Shown here one piece after another: positions 34,328 through 47,321 of a stretch of 64,000 nt of DNA; positions within the stretch are counted from its first letter, which is position 1; each line of letters opens with the position of its first letter. The translations under genes were made by a program, and so were the position numbers. This DNA comes from Buxus sempervirens (taxonomy: Eukaryota; Streptophyta; Magnoliopsida; Buxales; Buxaceae): NCBI GenBank assembly GCA_947561395.2, contig CANNZS020000236.1, forward strand, positions 234,457-298,456, read 5' to 3'. The notes below the pieces were generated by a model. That model was not told where the DNA came from and searched no databases. It worked only from the letters and a program-made list of their open reading frames with translations.

Positions 34328-36954
34328 GTCAAAGGGTCGCGCCTGACAGCCAAGCCCGTGGAATGGTTGAAGGTAGCTCTCGCTCGCATGTGCGTTCCTC
34401 TAGTACTTCCTCAACCTGATCGTTCTGATTGAAGTCCGAACTAATTGGCAAGATATCCTTGCTTCATCCGATCTTCTTCTTCTAGGAGCATCCGATCAAC
34501 ATCTCCTTCTATTTCTATTTTTCCTTTAGCAAAATATATAGCCTAGCCATTGAAAGAAAGAAAAGATCAAGCAAGCATCTCAAACTTCGATTTCAGATTA
34601 GTCAACCTTAGCACAAGCGCTAAGCTATAATAATTCCTCTTTTTCGAGCTCACTAAGGCAAGCGGCTTCCTCAAGCGCCCCATTTATGTCTGTCTGCGAT
34701 CGTGCCTAGCCGGGCAGTTCATCAGGAGCTGCTATCTGGGACCAAGCACTAAGCACTCTTGATTTTCTGGTAATATAATATATATAAAGTCGGTGTCGGG
34801 TTTGTTAGGCTATACCTAGGATCCGCCTTCCTTGTACTGTTGTAAGTTGGGAAAAGGTGCCCAAAGCCAAAGGGCTATCTCCGGATTAGCTTCTAGAGAC
34901 TCGGCCTCTGTTCTCGTGAGCTAGGTTTAATTTAATAGATAAGGCTAAGTGTTAATAGATCAGTTCGGTCTATGAGACCGCCGAGTAGTCGTAGGTAAGT
35001 AGCAGCTATCTCCGACCGAGCTAGTGTCATTTTCCTTTTTTTTATTTTTTTTTTTCTTCTTAGCCTCCCCTTGGCGCGCACCGCACCCTTCGCTATGTTC
35101 TTAAACGAATGAGACAGCTGATCTACGACCACCCTCTCTTCCCTTCGACTTTTCTTTTCTAGGCTGCATCCCCGAAAGATCAACTGGCGCAAGACAAGCA
35201 CACTCGTCGGCAATCAAGATAGGAACCATCGGAGAGGAAGGAAATCGCTGTTGTAGGCACTGGTCTTTGAGATTAGAAAACGAACTCGTATTCGGGGTAG
35301 CAAACAAAGGAAAGTGGTTCCGGCAATAGTTGCTCGTTCGGCAACAGGATCTGTCCCACCTTTGTCCCTTCAAAAGCCAAAGAAGTGCTTTTCCGTCTTT
35401 CCCCTCTCATCTAAGTTTTGGTTTCCTCTATAGTTTCGAAACCTCTGCTTCCAGTGCTTTAGTAATTTGCGAAACAAAATAAGAACCCGCATACGCCAAT
35501 TGGCACTGGCAGAACTTGAGCGGTTGCTGGGTGTACTGGAGCTGGGGCAAACCATCGGTAAAGAAGATCTCCATGCCCTTATCTTCTTCAAGTCAAGCCT
35601 TCCCTACCCTAGCCAGTCATCAAGTCGGAGACGGAGCTTAGTCACTCGCGGGGATTAGTCATCTCTTTCTGCTTGTGCGCCTGACCATCGGGGATCATAA
35701 ACCAATAAGGAGAGGGGCCAGTCTTGCTACTCACCATAGGACTTCCCTGGGAAGACGGGATGAGGTAAGCCAATATTCATCTTCCAGTGCCGACTGCATG
35801 TACGACTAATTCTTAGATGTAGGAACCGGCCCTTACCTGCCTAACGAAGCGAGTTGAAGGCTTAAGTCATGAGTTTGAAGAAGAATGCACTATTGGGAAG
35901 GAGGCAAGAAAAGAAGTGGCGAAGACCTGTTCTTTTTTTGCCCTTAAAGCTTCTTCGCCTAATGAACAGAGACCACTCTATTTAAATGTCAATTGGTGGA
36001 TCAATAAGCCTGCTTTCGACTCATCTGAATATACAGAGATTTATACACTTGCTCCTAGTCTGAATACAAGGAGAAGAAAGAAAAAGACCAACCAAGCGCC
36101 CAAAAAGATCAAAAGAAAGAATAACGCTAGATGAAGGGGAAGTCGTTTACGAGTTCGGGGTCGAGCTACAGAATGGCTTTCGATGCAAAGAGTGCCTCTT
36201 CCAATCTTCGCCTCTTCATCTTCCTAAGACGAGGAGAAGGAAGTAGAATACTTAGAATGCCAATGCTTTTCACAGACGGAGATATCCCTTCTCTTTCTTT
36301 CCATTCCAGTAGTCTTACGCGGTCTGGTCTGTCCATTAGTGCTTATCTATGGCTTCTTTGATTTAGTAGAAAGCCCTCGATGCGAGACTCGCATCATCAA
36401 GTGAGTGATTGGTCCCCTTCAATGCCAGGAAGCCCCGGTGCTAAGCCGCAATAAGGATTCTAAGCCGCGAGCGAAAAGGGTGCTAAGATCCGTTCCTAAT
36501 GAGCCGAGGGAAGACCCTTTCCAATGGCCTATCTGCTTTCGAATCGGGATTTGATTCAGCGACTATCACATTCAAACTTAGATGGAAAGACAGATTGATG
36601 TATAGCCAATTGCCTTCCAAACGAGTTGAATGAGATAGGGTTGTCACAGGTGAAGGTTAGTCCCGGGTTCAGGGAAGTTTGGAAGATGGGAGGGGAAGCT
36701 TCATTTATGGGAGAAAGGAGGAAAAGTCTTAGGCCACAAAAGTTAGTCACTAGACTCCGTTTTTCATTCCATTCATTCCCCTTTCTTTGAAAGAAGTTCA
36801 AAAAGAATCTAACGCTCTAGTGTCTAATTGAAGACTTTCAACGCTCATGCTATTTGAAAGAGCTTTCAACATGGAGTGGAGACTCTATAACGTACACAAA
36901 GAGTAAGTGATCTATTCATAGAATCCTCATTCAGGTCTTGTTCCGCACTTAAAT

Positions 36955-37205
36955 GGATAACTCAAAGCCTTACCTTGACCACTTTGTAGTGGAAAACCTC
37001 GAAGACATAATCGTTTATAGTCACTCACTGGAGGAGCATTGAGGCACCTGAGTACAGTGTTCCGGGTGTAGCAGGAAAAGAAACTGTACGTGAAAGGGTG
37101 CTCAGACGAAAGTGCTATTTCTTGGCCATTGGATCAGCAAGGGTGTGATTCAGATGGATCAAGAGAAGATCAGGTCTGTTGTGGACTGGGAAGTGCCGAA
37201 GAAGG
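36955..37205 (+). mobile_element. gypsy reverse-transcriptase palm-connection fragment
   Basis: Reading across two frame changes and one stop gives YLDHFVV, a degenerate catalytic box LEDIIVYSHSLEEH, HLSTVFRV, then IQMDQEKIRSVVDWEVPK. These are the landmarks between the YLDD box and the RNase H of plant gypsy elements. The first Asp of the box is replaced by Glu. The expected RNase H does not follow. Instead a Gag zinc knuckle appears 240 bases on. Confidence 0.75.
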
Positions 37206-37441
37206 AGAGAGCAGGCAGGAGTGGTGAAGCCGGCTGCTCGAAGCCATTTTAGATAGGGCAAGACAGCTCAGGAGGAGTACAAAGTGGCCACAACCTAGGA
37301 GGGGTTATACGGCAAGCGCAGTGGAGAGCGCCAGGACGGCGTCAAGGAGAAGGTCGAGACGCCATCCGTTTTGGAGCGCGAGGCCGGCAGAACTTGCTGC
37401 AGAGGAGATAAGAAAAGGCTCCGCAGAGGAGATCCGGTAAC

Positions 37442-37483
37442 TGTTATGAATTTGGAGAAGTGGGGCATTTTGCTCGTTACTGT
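37442..37483 (+). mobile_element. gypsy Gag zinc knuckle, one Cys lost
   Basis: The frame reads CYEFGEVGHFARYC. The spacing is that of the retroviral CX2CX4HX4C knuckle, with the second Cys replaced by Phe. The flanks are Arg-rich (upstream RRGDK-like) and end in PNRRT, as in Gag. It lies downstream of an RT piece on the same strand, the reverse of gypsy order, so at least one rearrangement lies between about 37205 and 37370. Confidence 0.75.
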
Positions 37484-37733
37484 CCCAATCGTAGGACGGA
37501 CGAATGCTGCTGGGGGAGTGCAGAATAGACCAGCTGAAGATGGAAGAGTTCACGTTGTGGAGCCTAGAGCCCGGGAAGACGGTAGTCGGAAACATAGCGA
37601 GGGCTCTGAAGCTTAGGAGAGGAGAGAGTTTCGCTGTCGTTAGATTGTGTGACAACGTGAGCCAACGTCAGCAGAAAGGAGGAGGTAGCGGCACTAATTA
37701 GACGGGAGAGGGGGACCCGGGCCAAGCGGAGCT

Positions 37734-37762
37734 TATATAAATATGCGGCATGGTTAAATAAA
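37734..37762 (+). promoter_or_regulatory. LTR-like TATA box and polyadenylation signal
   Basis: tatataaata (37734-37743) is followed 13 bases later by aataaa (37757-37762), the compact U3/R pairing seen in plant gypsy LTRs, and lies about 250 bases after the zinc knuckle. I could not find a second LTR or a primer-binding site, so the call rests on spacing and context. AT-rich chance matches are possible. Confidence 0.4.
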
Positions 37763-40700
37763 GGAGAGCATTCAACTCGTGTGTTTGGCGTGGATCATAG
37801 AGGCCGTGGTATGGATTCCAAAAGGTTCCTATGACCTTGCCTGGGAGTAGTGCGCTTAGCGTGGGAAATCTCCTCTTTACGGCGAAGGTAGGAAATCGAT
37901 CGGAGGCTAGGGAGCGGAGAAATTCCTTTGACCCGTCGTTTCGAGCCTTCAGTTTTTCGAATTGCTAAACAACATCGGATGACGCCGACACGGAAGGAAG
38001 CAATTAATTCATCCAACTTTTTGTTCTCAAAGGCGGGCGCTTAGGGTACAGCTGCGTGAAAACCTCTACTTCGAGCTCCTTCGACTAGACCGGCCACTGA
38101 CCTATCGGACGCTTTTCAGACAGAAGTAGTAATTTTTTTGTTTAGAGGTCGTTCTGCAAGGTACCGAAGTCATTCGATCGGGGAGAAAGCACACATCTCA
38201 TAGAGAGGAGGAATACCAGTGGAGTCGGACGATGCTAGTGCTCTCACTTACGGAAAAAGAGGCTCCCGCATCAGAAAGAAGAGCGGCACCTCAACCAGCC
38301 ACAGCCGCATTAGCAGTTCGCGTGGAATCAGACTAAACCAAGGTCAAGGAAGACTGAGGTGACCAAATCGAGGACGATGAGCTATTCAATGCTGGAATCC
38401 GACCTGCTATTAATGTGGGTATTTCCGTCTCCAGAGTAGGATCCGCCGCCTTATACCTAACCCTAGTGGGGAGCAATGGGCTTTGAAGCCTCCGTTTGCT
38501 GGGCGGATGAACTAGCGCGCTTTGAAAGCGCAACCAAGAGTTTCTTACGTATTAGTAATAAATTTAATTTCCTTGATAGAGCGCCAACAGCTCTTAGTCA
38601 CTAAGTTGACTTACCAAGCATTCATTATCGAATGAAAATATAAGGCACTCGACCGCTCACTATCCCATGCCCACGAGACAAGGTGAGGTGGTAATGCGAT
38701 GAGACGAATAGAATAAGAGACTGCGGATTCTTGGATTCGGAGGAAGACGAAGATGTCAGGGAGAAAGCGAATCGGGAACAGAAAAGACTGTACAAAAGCA
38801 CAGGGGCATACCCCAGGTTACAATACAACACCAACATATAGGAAAGTAAGCCCTCTCCCTTGTCAACTCCGAACGAATGCTTAGTTAGCCGTGAATGAGA
38901 ACTCTTGTTGCTTGTTGGCAGGTAGCTCCATGTAAGGTTAGCTCGAAAGCGAGTTCTTACTCTTTGACCTGAGGGGAAGAAAGCTGTGATTACCTGGGGT
39001 GAGGTTTACTTTCTTTCTTGCTTTATTCTCCTAGTTACTTCTCCACTTAGTCCCTTTTTCGCTGGAATCCCTACTTCCACATCTTTTATGGGTGATTCTT
39101 TCTCATTGGTTTCCTATTGGGGGGTACCTTTACCAGTTAATAGATAGATTGTCCCTGGTTCTATCAAAGCAGCTTCTTCAAGCCTGGTCTTTGGTCTATT
39201 TGTACTCTGAATTGGGGAAGAAAAAGAGATTATAGGAGCGTGCATCTTATATTCGATCGAACTACGATCTACGAGTACGACTTAAGTACTCACTAAGAAA
39301 GGTGTCAAGGGACTTTGCAGCAAAATAAGAAGCCCTATTGGTGTGCCCCACTCGGGGAAAGCACGAAAAAAAGAGTACTATAAAGTGACTGATTAGGATT
39401 GTTTATAAGGGCAGTGAAAAGAATATGACTAGCCTTTCTTCACCCTTTGTTTGGGCATTAGTCTTTTCTAGCTAGCTTGACTCGATGCTTGGTCACTAGC
39501 AAACTTGTCCCTCCGCGCGCGGATCCATTCCAATTTTATTTATATTTTTTTAAGGAACTTTCGTCGCTTTCCGGCTTGGAGTAAGGAACTGCTTTCAATA
39601 GAGGGGAGTCTTCCAGTACTTGAATCATAGGAGTAGGAGAAGGAGCGCTAACTAGAAAGATCATAAAATAAGAGAAGACAGTATGAATCTCACTCGATAA
39701 ATTCCCATTGAATAAGCCAATGACGATCGAAGGGGAATATTTGCAGTTGGGATCGTAGGAGTTCGGGGTCTTATCCCCGTATCCGTTGTTAGACTATCAG
39801 ATTTTTGAAGTTTTTCAATAAACCGGTGCTAGTGCTTGAGATTTCATAACCGTTGTTCGAGTAAGCTCCTTCAGTCCTTTGAAACTCAGGAAAGTAGGGT
39901 TTTAGCCGAGACCCACGGTAATCGTCTTTTGATGCTTTAATCGAAGCCTTTCAGGAGTGAAAGAGATAAAAAATTAACACTTTGTATCTTTTTCTGTGAA
40001 ACAAAGCCAAGCCTTTTCCGCCTTCAACTTTGGTTGGACGGTAGTTCCGGGAGCCAGTAGCGGTAAGAGGTCGAGGGATATCAAAGAGAAGGTGCAGTTA
40101 GTCAAGCCTACAGTTCAAATACCGCGGTTAGTCAGTACGGCAAGTAGAAAGGCAAAACAAAAATTCCTTACTCTTTGTAGAAAGGAAAAGAAGTAAGCTA
40201 GACGATTACTTTCTGTCATAGGAAGTAGGCACCAGTACCAGTTCCGGTAGTGGTTACGGTAAGACTGCTTTGAAAAGAGAAAAAACTCCTTGCTTCATTC
40301 TTTTTTGTATAAGTTGGCTTAGGGAAATACAGAGACAGAAGGTAGGTCGGCTAGTCTGGTGCCGAAGTGCACTTGGGAAAAAAGGGAAGCTTGGCTTAGA
40401 GAGTAGCTTTGCTTAGAGAATCAATCCGTCTTTCTTCCGTCACGGCCTTGAATTCTTCCCTCTCCTTCTTCCGACTTCAAAAGGCCTGATGGTGGAAAAG
40501 CCAATAGATGAGTCAAGCTTCTCGACAACCCTCCTATCCCACATCAATAGAATACCACCCGCACTCCCGCCAGCCAGCTTACTTCAACGTGTAAACATTA
40601 ACTCTTTTGAGACTCCACTCTTAGAGGTTCCCCCCTACCAAATAAAGCACCTCTAAGATAAAGGACTCTGAACTCCTTGTATAGTAAGCGTAGTAGGACA

Positions 40701-41424
40701 GTGAGCGTAGGACCTTGTATAGTAAGGAGGAGCCTTTGGTTAATAAGATGGTGGAGGACAGCCGGGCGCTAGCTCAATGATGTTCTTTAACTTTACCTAT
40801 TGTACTTTGAGTAAATATCATAATAAATGTAGTATCTGCTAATTCTTGAAGTTAGTATAGTAGCTGAGCTCTTTCAGGCCTAATTTAATAGTATAAGACT
40901 TTTTGAAAGTCCATAAGTCCCCCCACTACTGACCGGAAAGGTTATTACATCTAATTAAAGTAAAAAATATATGCTATTCATCGTAAATAGAGACTTATTC
41001 TTATAATATATTATATAAATTATATAAACAAAAACCTTTTAAAAAAGCATGTAAGCGGCGGCGAAGCGAAGCGAAGCACGAAACTAACTATCTTAGTACT
41101 GACCTAACTACCTTTATTTCACTCTACTTTCTAAAAGTCTTAGACAAGTCTAGTGTTAAAGAAAAGGGGAAGTGAGAGGTTCCGACACTCATATTGGAAG
41201 GGACTGAACTCCGCAACTTATTAGGAGTAGGGGCATACGGCATTACCGGTCGAATAAGCAGTGATTCCTGCTCGGCACTTGCTATAGAAGAAGCAGCAGT
41301 TAGCTCTAACACGGGACTGAAGTCACTTCAGGGGTTAGCTCTGCAAATGTTGAAAGAATAACGGCAGCTAATTCATCCGCATCTGTTGGAGGAATGGTGG
41401 AAGGGATCGATCCCATATCCGGTG

Positions 41425-42474
41425 AAAGGCCAAGGCAATAAAGAAGAAAGACCAGGCGCAGGGCCAAAGGCAGCATAGTACAGAAAAGATATTACTGATT
41501 CAAGTCTTGGAGGAAGGGCGGCTACTAGAAGAGAGGGGTTCAACCCCGGCAAAGTCCTTAGCAAAGGCCGACGTCCCATCAGGCAACCTCCTCTTGTTTG
41601 ATTCCGTGCACGAGTAAGTACCCGTAAATCGTAGAGAAGACAGAGCGGGGAAAGCAGCCTTATGTAGTTACCTGCTCTTTCATCGAGATTAGCGAATTAC
41701 GGTTTAGGAAGATCTAATAGAATCTGGTTCGAGGAGCCTAGCCTTCTTTGCTATTAGTTTCAATATCTGCTGCTTTTGTGCCAACCCTCTAAGGAAGAAC
41801 TCTGGGGAAGGCAGGAACTTCCGGATTTACTGATTTAGGAGTTTTTCCCGCACCGATCTGACTTATTTAGAAAGCTAGAACGGAGAGGGAACACCCGGTT
41901 AAATATGGTTTGCTGGTACAGAATCCGTTGCTATTGGACTTGGCAAGTAAGCCCAGAAGGAAGAAGTCGTAGCTGCTACCTTACCTTCTTCTTAGTCTGC
42001 TCGAAAGGAAAGCCAGTAACTCGAGAGTAGAAAGAAATAGAATAGAGTATGACAGAACCAGTAGCTTTAAGCTTGAACGTGTTTCAGCTCTTGTTCTTGT
42101 TCACGACCCAGCTGCTATTGAATCAGCGTAAGGAGATGTCGATGAGGGTACAATAGAGAAAAGAATTAGCTTTGGTTCAGAGCTTGAATCAGAATATCCT
42201 TCAGTCACCCCAGGTGAGGAGTTCGGCTAAGCCGGAAAGATAGATCGAGTTTAGCCTCTTGATTTACACTTTAGAACTGAAAGAAGCCGGTAGCAAAGGA
42301 AGTGGCAGCAGTGCTTTATATAACAGCTTTTAGGTCTAGAGATTCATCCCCTAGTCTGTGAGGAAAAGGAGCTATTGGAGAAAGAGAAGTAGGGGAGGAG
42401 ACCCGGCAACAAAGTCCCCGGCAAAAGTCAAGGCCTACCCTGGCGATAAAGAAGAAAGATCAGGCTCAAGGCCC
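41425..42474. repeat. Diverged repeat pair about 1 kb apart
   Basis: The segments 41425-41468 and 42441-42474 share ataaagaagaaag, then a caggc word and ggcc, at the same spacing, about 25 of 31 bases alike. A second shared word (cccggca followed by aaagtcc) occurs near 41533 and 42402, but on the other side of the first, so simple tandem duplication does not explain both. Confidence 0.4.
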
Positions 42475-44133
42475 ATCTCTTTAATATAGGTAAACCCAAG
42501 CCAAGAGAGAAAGGATTCGCCATCCGCTCTTAGGTCTTCGTTGATCACTTCTGCTTAATTAAAGGACTTCTCTTTCTCGCTTTCTAGGTTTCGGAATAGA
42601 ATAGGCAGTTCTTGTGAACGACTCCGATGCTATTGCTATTTAAGAAGAAGAAGACGTTGGAGGAATAAGCGATGCTGCTAAGATCCCCAGTCGATTTAGC
42701 TCTTTTCGGAAGGGAAGATAGTTCCGTCACTTCTGGGATTAAGGAAAGTAACCCGAAGGTAGTAGGTTACAGAATCCGATTTGTGGCATCTTTCCTTGGT
42801 AGATTTGTTAGAGAAGGACTTCTTTCAGAAAATTGGAATAATAGGGCAACTCCATTCAATAGGGAGGGAGGCATGGAATTGGATGCTTCCCCCCTTTCAG
42901 TGCAGGAAGGACTGCTTGGTGAAATGACGTACTTAGGATTCCCTCACTGTCAAGCAAGGGAGTGACGAGAGGGTATCAAAACCACTCTTTAGAAAGATAG
43001 CCTACATTGAACCAAAGGAGTGATCCCCACTCCGAATGAGATGTCGTATACGCAAATGCTCTTTCATCGCTCTGAGCTCATCAAGTGCTAGTGGCCTAGT
43101 CTGCCTGCCTGCTTAGCTTATCTCTTCTATTTCACATTTGTAAGGCCCTTCCCGTCCCTTGAGTGAGTTAGATAGCCCATTCCTTGCTGCTTGCTTAGTA
43201 GCCCTTGACGAATTCCATTTAATAAGGATCTTCCGGCCCCTCGCATTTCTAGGTGAAAGCTTTTATTGTTCTAATTATTCTGCCCTTGTTTTCTTTCATC
43301 CTACCCTTGCTATCTTTCTCGGTTCAGGCCTTTACTGTGAAAAGAGATCCTGCTCCTGCTATATCTTTTGCAATTGCTCCTCGGTCTGGGCCATCCTTGA
43401 ATTTAATGGATTGATCCGCCATTGCGTAATGCCTTTCTGCTTTCTTTAAATTCAAGATAAAGATGATTTCCGCTTAGCCCGCCCCTAGCTCTCAGTGCGA
43501 AGTCTTTGATTCTCTACTGCTTTCTCTAATGCTAGCTCTCGATTGATTGAGTCTAGTCAAAAAACAAACGAGACTTTAGTGGCTCCTGGAATCCATAGGG
43601 TCAATAAATGTGCCATGGCCCCTTTGAAGGCGTAGTGTAGACTACTTTCATTCAACTTTCATATTTCTATATAGTCCTTATGCGCGTACAGTCCTTTCGC
43701 GCTACGCTAGGACGCTTATATCCCTTGCTCTCCTTCGGACCCTCCCTCTCTATTTGATTTGCTTCCTTTGGAGTTTGAGCTTAGCCATCTCTTCCAGTGT
43801 CCTGTGCCCTTGTCTTTCGCTCTATGGCAGCAAAGGATGCGCCTATTCAGGGACGTTCAAAGCAGCGTGGTAGATCGACACTCAGTAGGAGCAGCAAGAA
43901 AGCATTCGTCAATTCTCGTCAATCAGTACTATAGCGCTTCCTTTCTTTTTTTTATAGAACAAATCTATCTTCTCTTGTAGCAGTAGCTAGCATTCGAGTC
44001 CTTGGTACCAGAAAAGGAGGATACAATTAGTGCCACTATCTTCTGTCCAAGCGATGACTGTCCTTGAAGCTGTGCCAAATCCCCTTGTCCAAATGGAAGG
44101 TCCTTAATCACATCATAAGCCTTTTCTCCTTCG

Positions 44134-45320
44134 CATCACTCATCGTCCTCGATTTGCTCTCTCAGTCTCCCCAGATTTGGGAATGGTTCTTTCTGCCGTG
44201 AACTGCCAAAGTGCTTAGTCTGCGACCCCCCTCATTTCCCGTAAGTGAGAGCACTGCCCGAACTCCATTCTAGAGGGCCACCTGCGCTACCAATCCATCT
44301 AAATAAGGTCTTCTCCCGTGTTCTTCCCTGTTCCTACGGTCTTGACCTGCAAAGTGACTTCCGAAAGCTCCCACCATGACTAAAAAGCTCCCAATAGGCC
44401 AAGTCGCCGCTTATATTATAATAGAGTAAGTAGGAAGGAGCTCTAGATGGGATTCACACGCAGCTTTATATTTTTTATTTACCCTACGCGCCTGCCCTTA
44501 GGGGACCTGGGATGAATCTCCGACCGTAGCGTAGCCTTCGCTGCCCTTTTTTCCGATGATGTTTAGCAATCGGGTCAAACGAACTGATTCGTTTCCTAGT
44601 CCCCGATCGATTTCGTACCGTCACTGTAGAGGGAATTCTCTCTTTCCGCTGCTAACTGCAAAGGAACTCGAGGGAGTAGGACTGACCACCTCACGTTTGG
44701 GGTTCCGTTGGTAATCCGCCCTCTATGATTCCCAAATCCCCTCACGCCAACACAGGAGCACGTCAACACAGGAGTGGGGGGGTACACCCATGCATATGTT
44801 TAGCTCTTGGCTCCGGTTCCCTACTGTCTACTCTCCTAGGTCTGTCAGCTGACGTCCGAAGAATCGATGGTCCCTCCAATTACTTATGGAGCCCCTTTGT
44901 TCGTATCACTCATCGGCCTCGCTTAGGTCCCTCTCGATTCTCCCCGGATTGGAGGATCACCTTTGACCTGCCCGAACTGCTAATATGGCTAGTCTGCGTG
45001 CAGATCGTTTCCCAGAGGTGGGAGCGGTCCCCTTTCGGGAGAGAAAGTGAGTCACTGCTGTCCGACTTAACCGGGCGATTCCGACAGCGTCCCTTGGCCT
45101 GGTCACCTATTATAACACACGATCCATGTCTCACTTTGATCTCACACCCCCACTCTCGTTTGAATTCTGGAGCTCGACCTTCGTTGCTTGCTCGGATGCG
45201 CTTGACTGAAGAGTCCTCGACAGGTCATTAGCCAGAAAGTTCCTTTGGGAGAACAAGTCTGAGACTCACTCGGCTATATCCTCCTCAGGACCTGCCCGAC
45301 ATGCTGTTGACTTGGAGATT
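44134..45320. repeat. Three diverged copies of a ~95-base unit
   Basis: 44134-44226 and 44904-45001 share, in order, atcactcatcg, cctcg, tctcccc, gatt, aactgc and ttagtctgcg or ctagtctgcg. A weaker third copy at 45249-45320 keeps actc, cggct, cctgcccga and gactt. The units are well diverged, so the amplification is old. Confidence 0.45.
44725..45231 (+). CDS. Hypothetical 168-codon frame
   Basis: The longest intact frame between 38 and 47 kb, starting at ATG 44725. The product is Arg/Ser/Pro/Leu-rich with one modest hydrophobic run (LPELLIWLVCVQIV) and no motif I can name. It includes one copy of the diverged repeat above, whose other copies are not in an open frame, so its openness may be fortuitous. 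Confidence 0.2.
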   Translation: MIPKSPHANTGARQHRSGGVHPCICLALGSGSLLSTLLGLSADVRRIDGPSNYLWSPFVRITHRPRLGPSRFSPDWRITFDLPELLIWLVCVQIVSQRWERSPFGRESESLLSDLTGRFRQRPLAWSPIITHDPCLTLISHPHSRLNSGARPSLLARMRLTEESSTGH

Positions 45321-45836
45321 CATTCTCCGGCCGTACCTTCAGCGGTCGTTACGCTTGGTCGGTCATGTTGGGACCAAAGAAAAGTAGAAGCCTCAACCGT
45401 GTCGATGGCATTATAACTAAAGTACGCGACCCCCAAAATCAACATCTACATCCCGTCGCTACCCTTTCAGCCCTTTCAATGTTCATCTTCCCGCGTGAGG
45501 GTGATCAGCGCTCTCGTTCACGAAGCCAACCGAGTTGCTCATGGGAAGGAGCATGTGAGGAAGAAGGACCATTATTCGTCTCTTCGAACGGAGCCCAGGT
45601 TGAATCCGCCCCCTGGTTTCCTTTTTTAACTATGTATAACCCCCGAATAACCATTCATTTAATGAAAAACCCGCGCTTGTTAGCAGCTGAATCACTCTCT
45701 CTTCTCGTAGTGGGCCTCTTTTCTTTCCCCCGCTGGCATGAGGAAAGGGTCCATTCCACTAGCTCTTCTTCTTGTGAGAATAAATAGAGGGGTGCGCTTT
45801 CCCTTTGAATGAGTAGATCTTCCCGCCCCCGCGCCT

Positions 45837-45869
45837 CTCAGTCTCCGGAAGTCCGAAAAGGAGACTGAG
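45837..45869. repeat. Perfect 10-bp hairpin
   Basis: ctcagtctcc (45837-45846) and ggagactgag (45860-45869) pair around a 13-base loop. No T-tract and no gene just upstream. Confidence 0.55.
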
Positions 45870-47321
45870 TGGACAGGGGGCAGGGAAGTGAAGTTAAAGA
45901 AATGGTAGTCGTGGACTGGTACCGCAGTACTGCCTACTTTGGAGACTCCTTATTGATTGTGATCCCGGCTAAAAGAGTCTCTTAAGTGCTAGCGTAGCGG
46001 GAGAGCAAATAGCAATGAACCTTATCTACAGTATTAGTTCCCTCCTACCAAGAACTACTAGAGCTCTCTATGCGAGGGAAAGGGTACAGATAGGCGGATT
46101 GACGCATCTGAGCAGGCAGGGAATACTTAGTGCTATGAATATGAATGCTATGAGGCTTGGGCGAGAGAGCAGGTCTAGGAGGCCCAGATATTGCATCATG
46201 TGAAAGCAGCGCTAAAAGACCCATAAGAGCTGTAAACAAGTGAGATAGGCACGAAAGGGGGGCATTCTGGGGATGTCTTTCATCAGCCAGCACCTTCAAC
46301 AGCCAGTGGGACAGATGCCGACACAGATTCGATTCCAGATTCAAGATAGGGTACGACCGATGACCAGGCAGGGCGGGGTGAAGCAAGCAGCAAGGGATTG
46401 GCTGAATAGAACAGATGCGACCGTTACCAGAGCAGTGATACAGAGAAGGAATAGACTGATAAAGACAGGAGACCGAAAACAACAGATTTTACTATCATCG
46501 TAGATAATCGTAGAACGTTCACGAGGAGCATCTCAGGGGATACTTCAGAATAGTTTGTTAGTTAAAGGAATATAGGGGTTAACAGACAGCCAATAAACGG
46601 ATGCATGTTAATTTACGAGGCGCCCCCCGCTCTAAGAGAAAGCACTCTTAACTCATATAGAACAAAGTATGAGTTAAGAGTTAACTTATTATAAGACTAT
46701 AAAGGATACGTTTGAGTGCTTTACCCTAAGGGTTCCCCCCGGAACCCACGAAACAAATGAACTCTTTTAGCTTTAAAAACTACAAACTTAAGAAATTATA
46801 CCTCTTACGACTCGAACAGGCATGCACTGCCAACTGGTTGTGACTAATCACTCCACTCTACGTTATATGCTTTGTCCCGCCAACACGTGAAGCAAGTCCT
46901 TAAAAAGAAGATTTGCTAGCTGCTATTTGGGGCCCACTACAGCTGCGCAACCCTGGCTAAAATGGGCTAAACTAACAAGCCTGCAGGGTTTGGGCTAGGT
47001 TTATGGGCCTTTAGATCCACGGGCCGCATCTGCATCATTCTCCCCGGCTTGAGAGAACTCGACTCCGTCGAGTTAGAGCACTTGATAGCCTTCATTTGAT
47101 CTCCTTATTCCTTGTTATTGTTGAACATAATTGTATCCTTTAACTTCTCTTAGAGTCGCTTCCGCCCTTCTATGGGGGTCATCCAACAAGGTACTTCCTT
47201 ATCGATCCTTGTTGTACGAAATTAAATCTTCTTCTTGTGATATGGCCTCCTTCAAATAAAGCAGCTTGCTCGAGATATCGACCCCTCATTTTTTTGTTTC
47301 ATGGGCTTCAAGGTAAACTTC

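Larger units (their letters stand above)
32054..36954. other. Gene-poor stretch
   Basis: No known gene seen. It contains a diverged duplication (32706-32725 and 33039-33058) and an unrecognised 130-codon frame (33935-34327, minus). A 21-base word beginning agctagtgtcattttcc near 35024 recurs near 54081. Confidence 0.35.
37763..47321. other. Long gene-poor stretch
   Basis: Almost 10 kb without a recognisable gene. Notable items are an AT-rich core near 40970-41040 followed by a gcgaa triplicate (about 41057-41071), diverged repeats at 41425/42441 and 44134/44904/45249, an ATG-started 97-codon frame at 42672-42965 and a 168-codon frame at 44725-45231 (both unrecognised), and a hairpin at 45837-45869. 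Confidence 0.35.
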
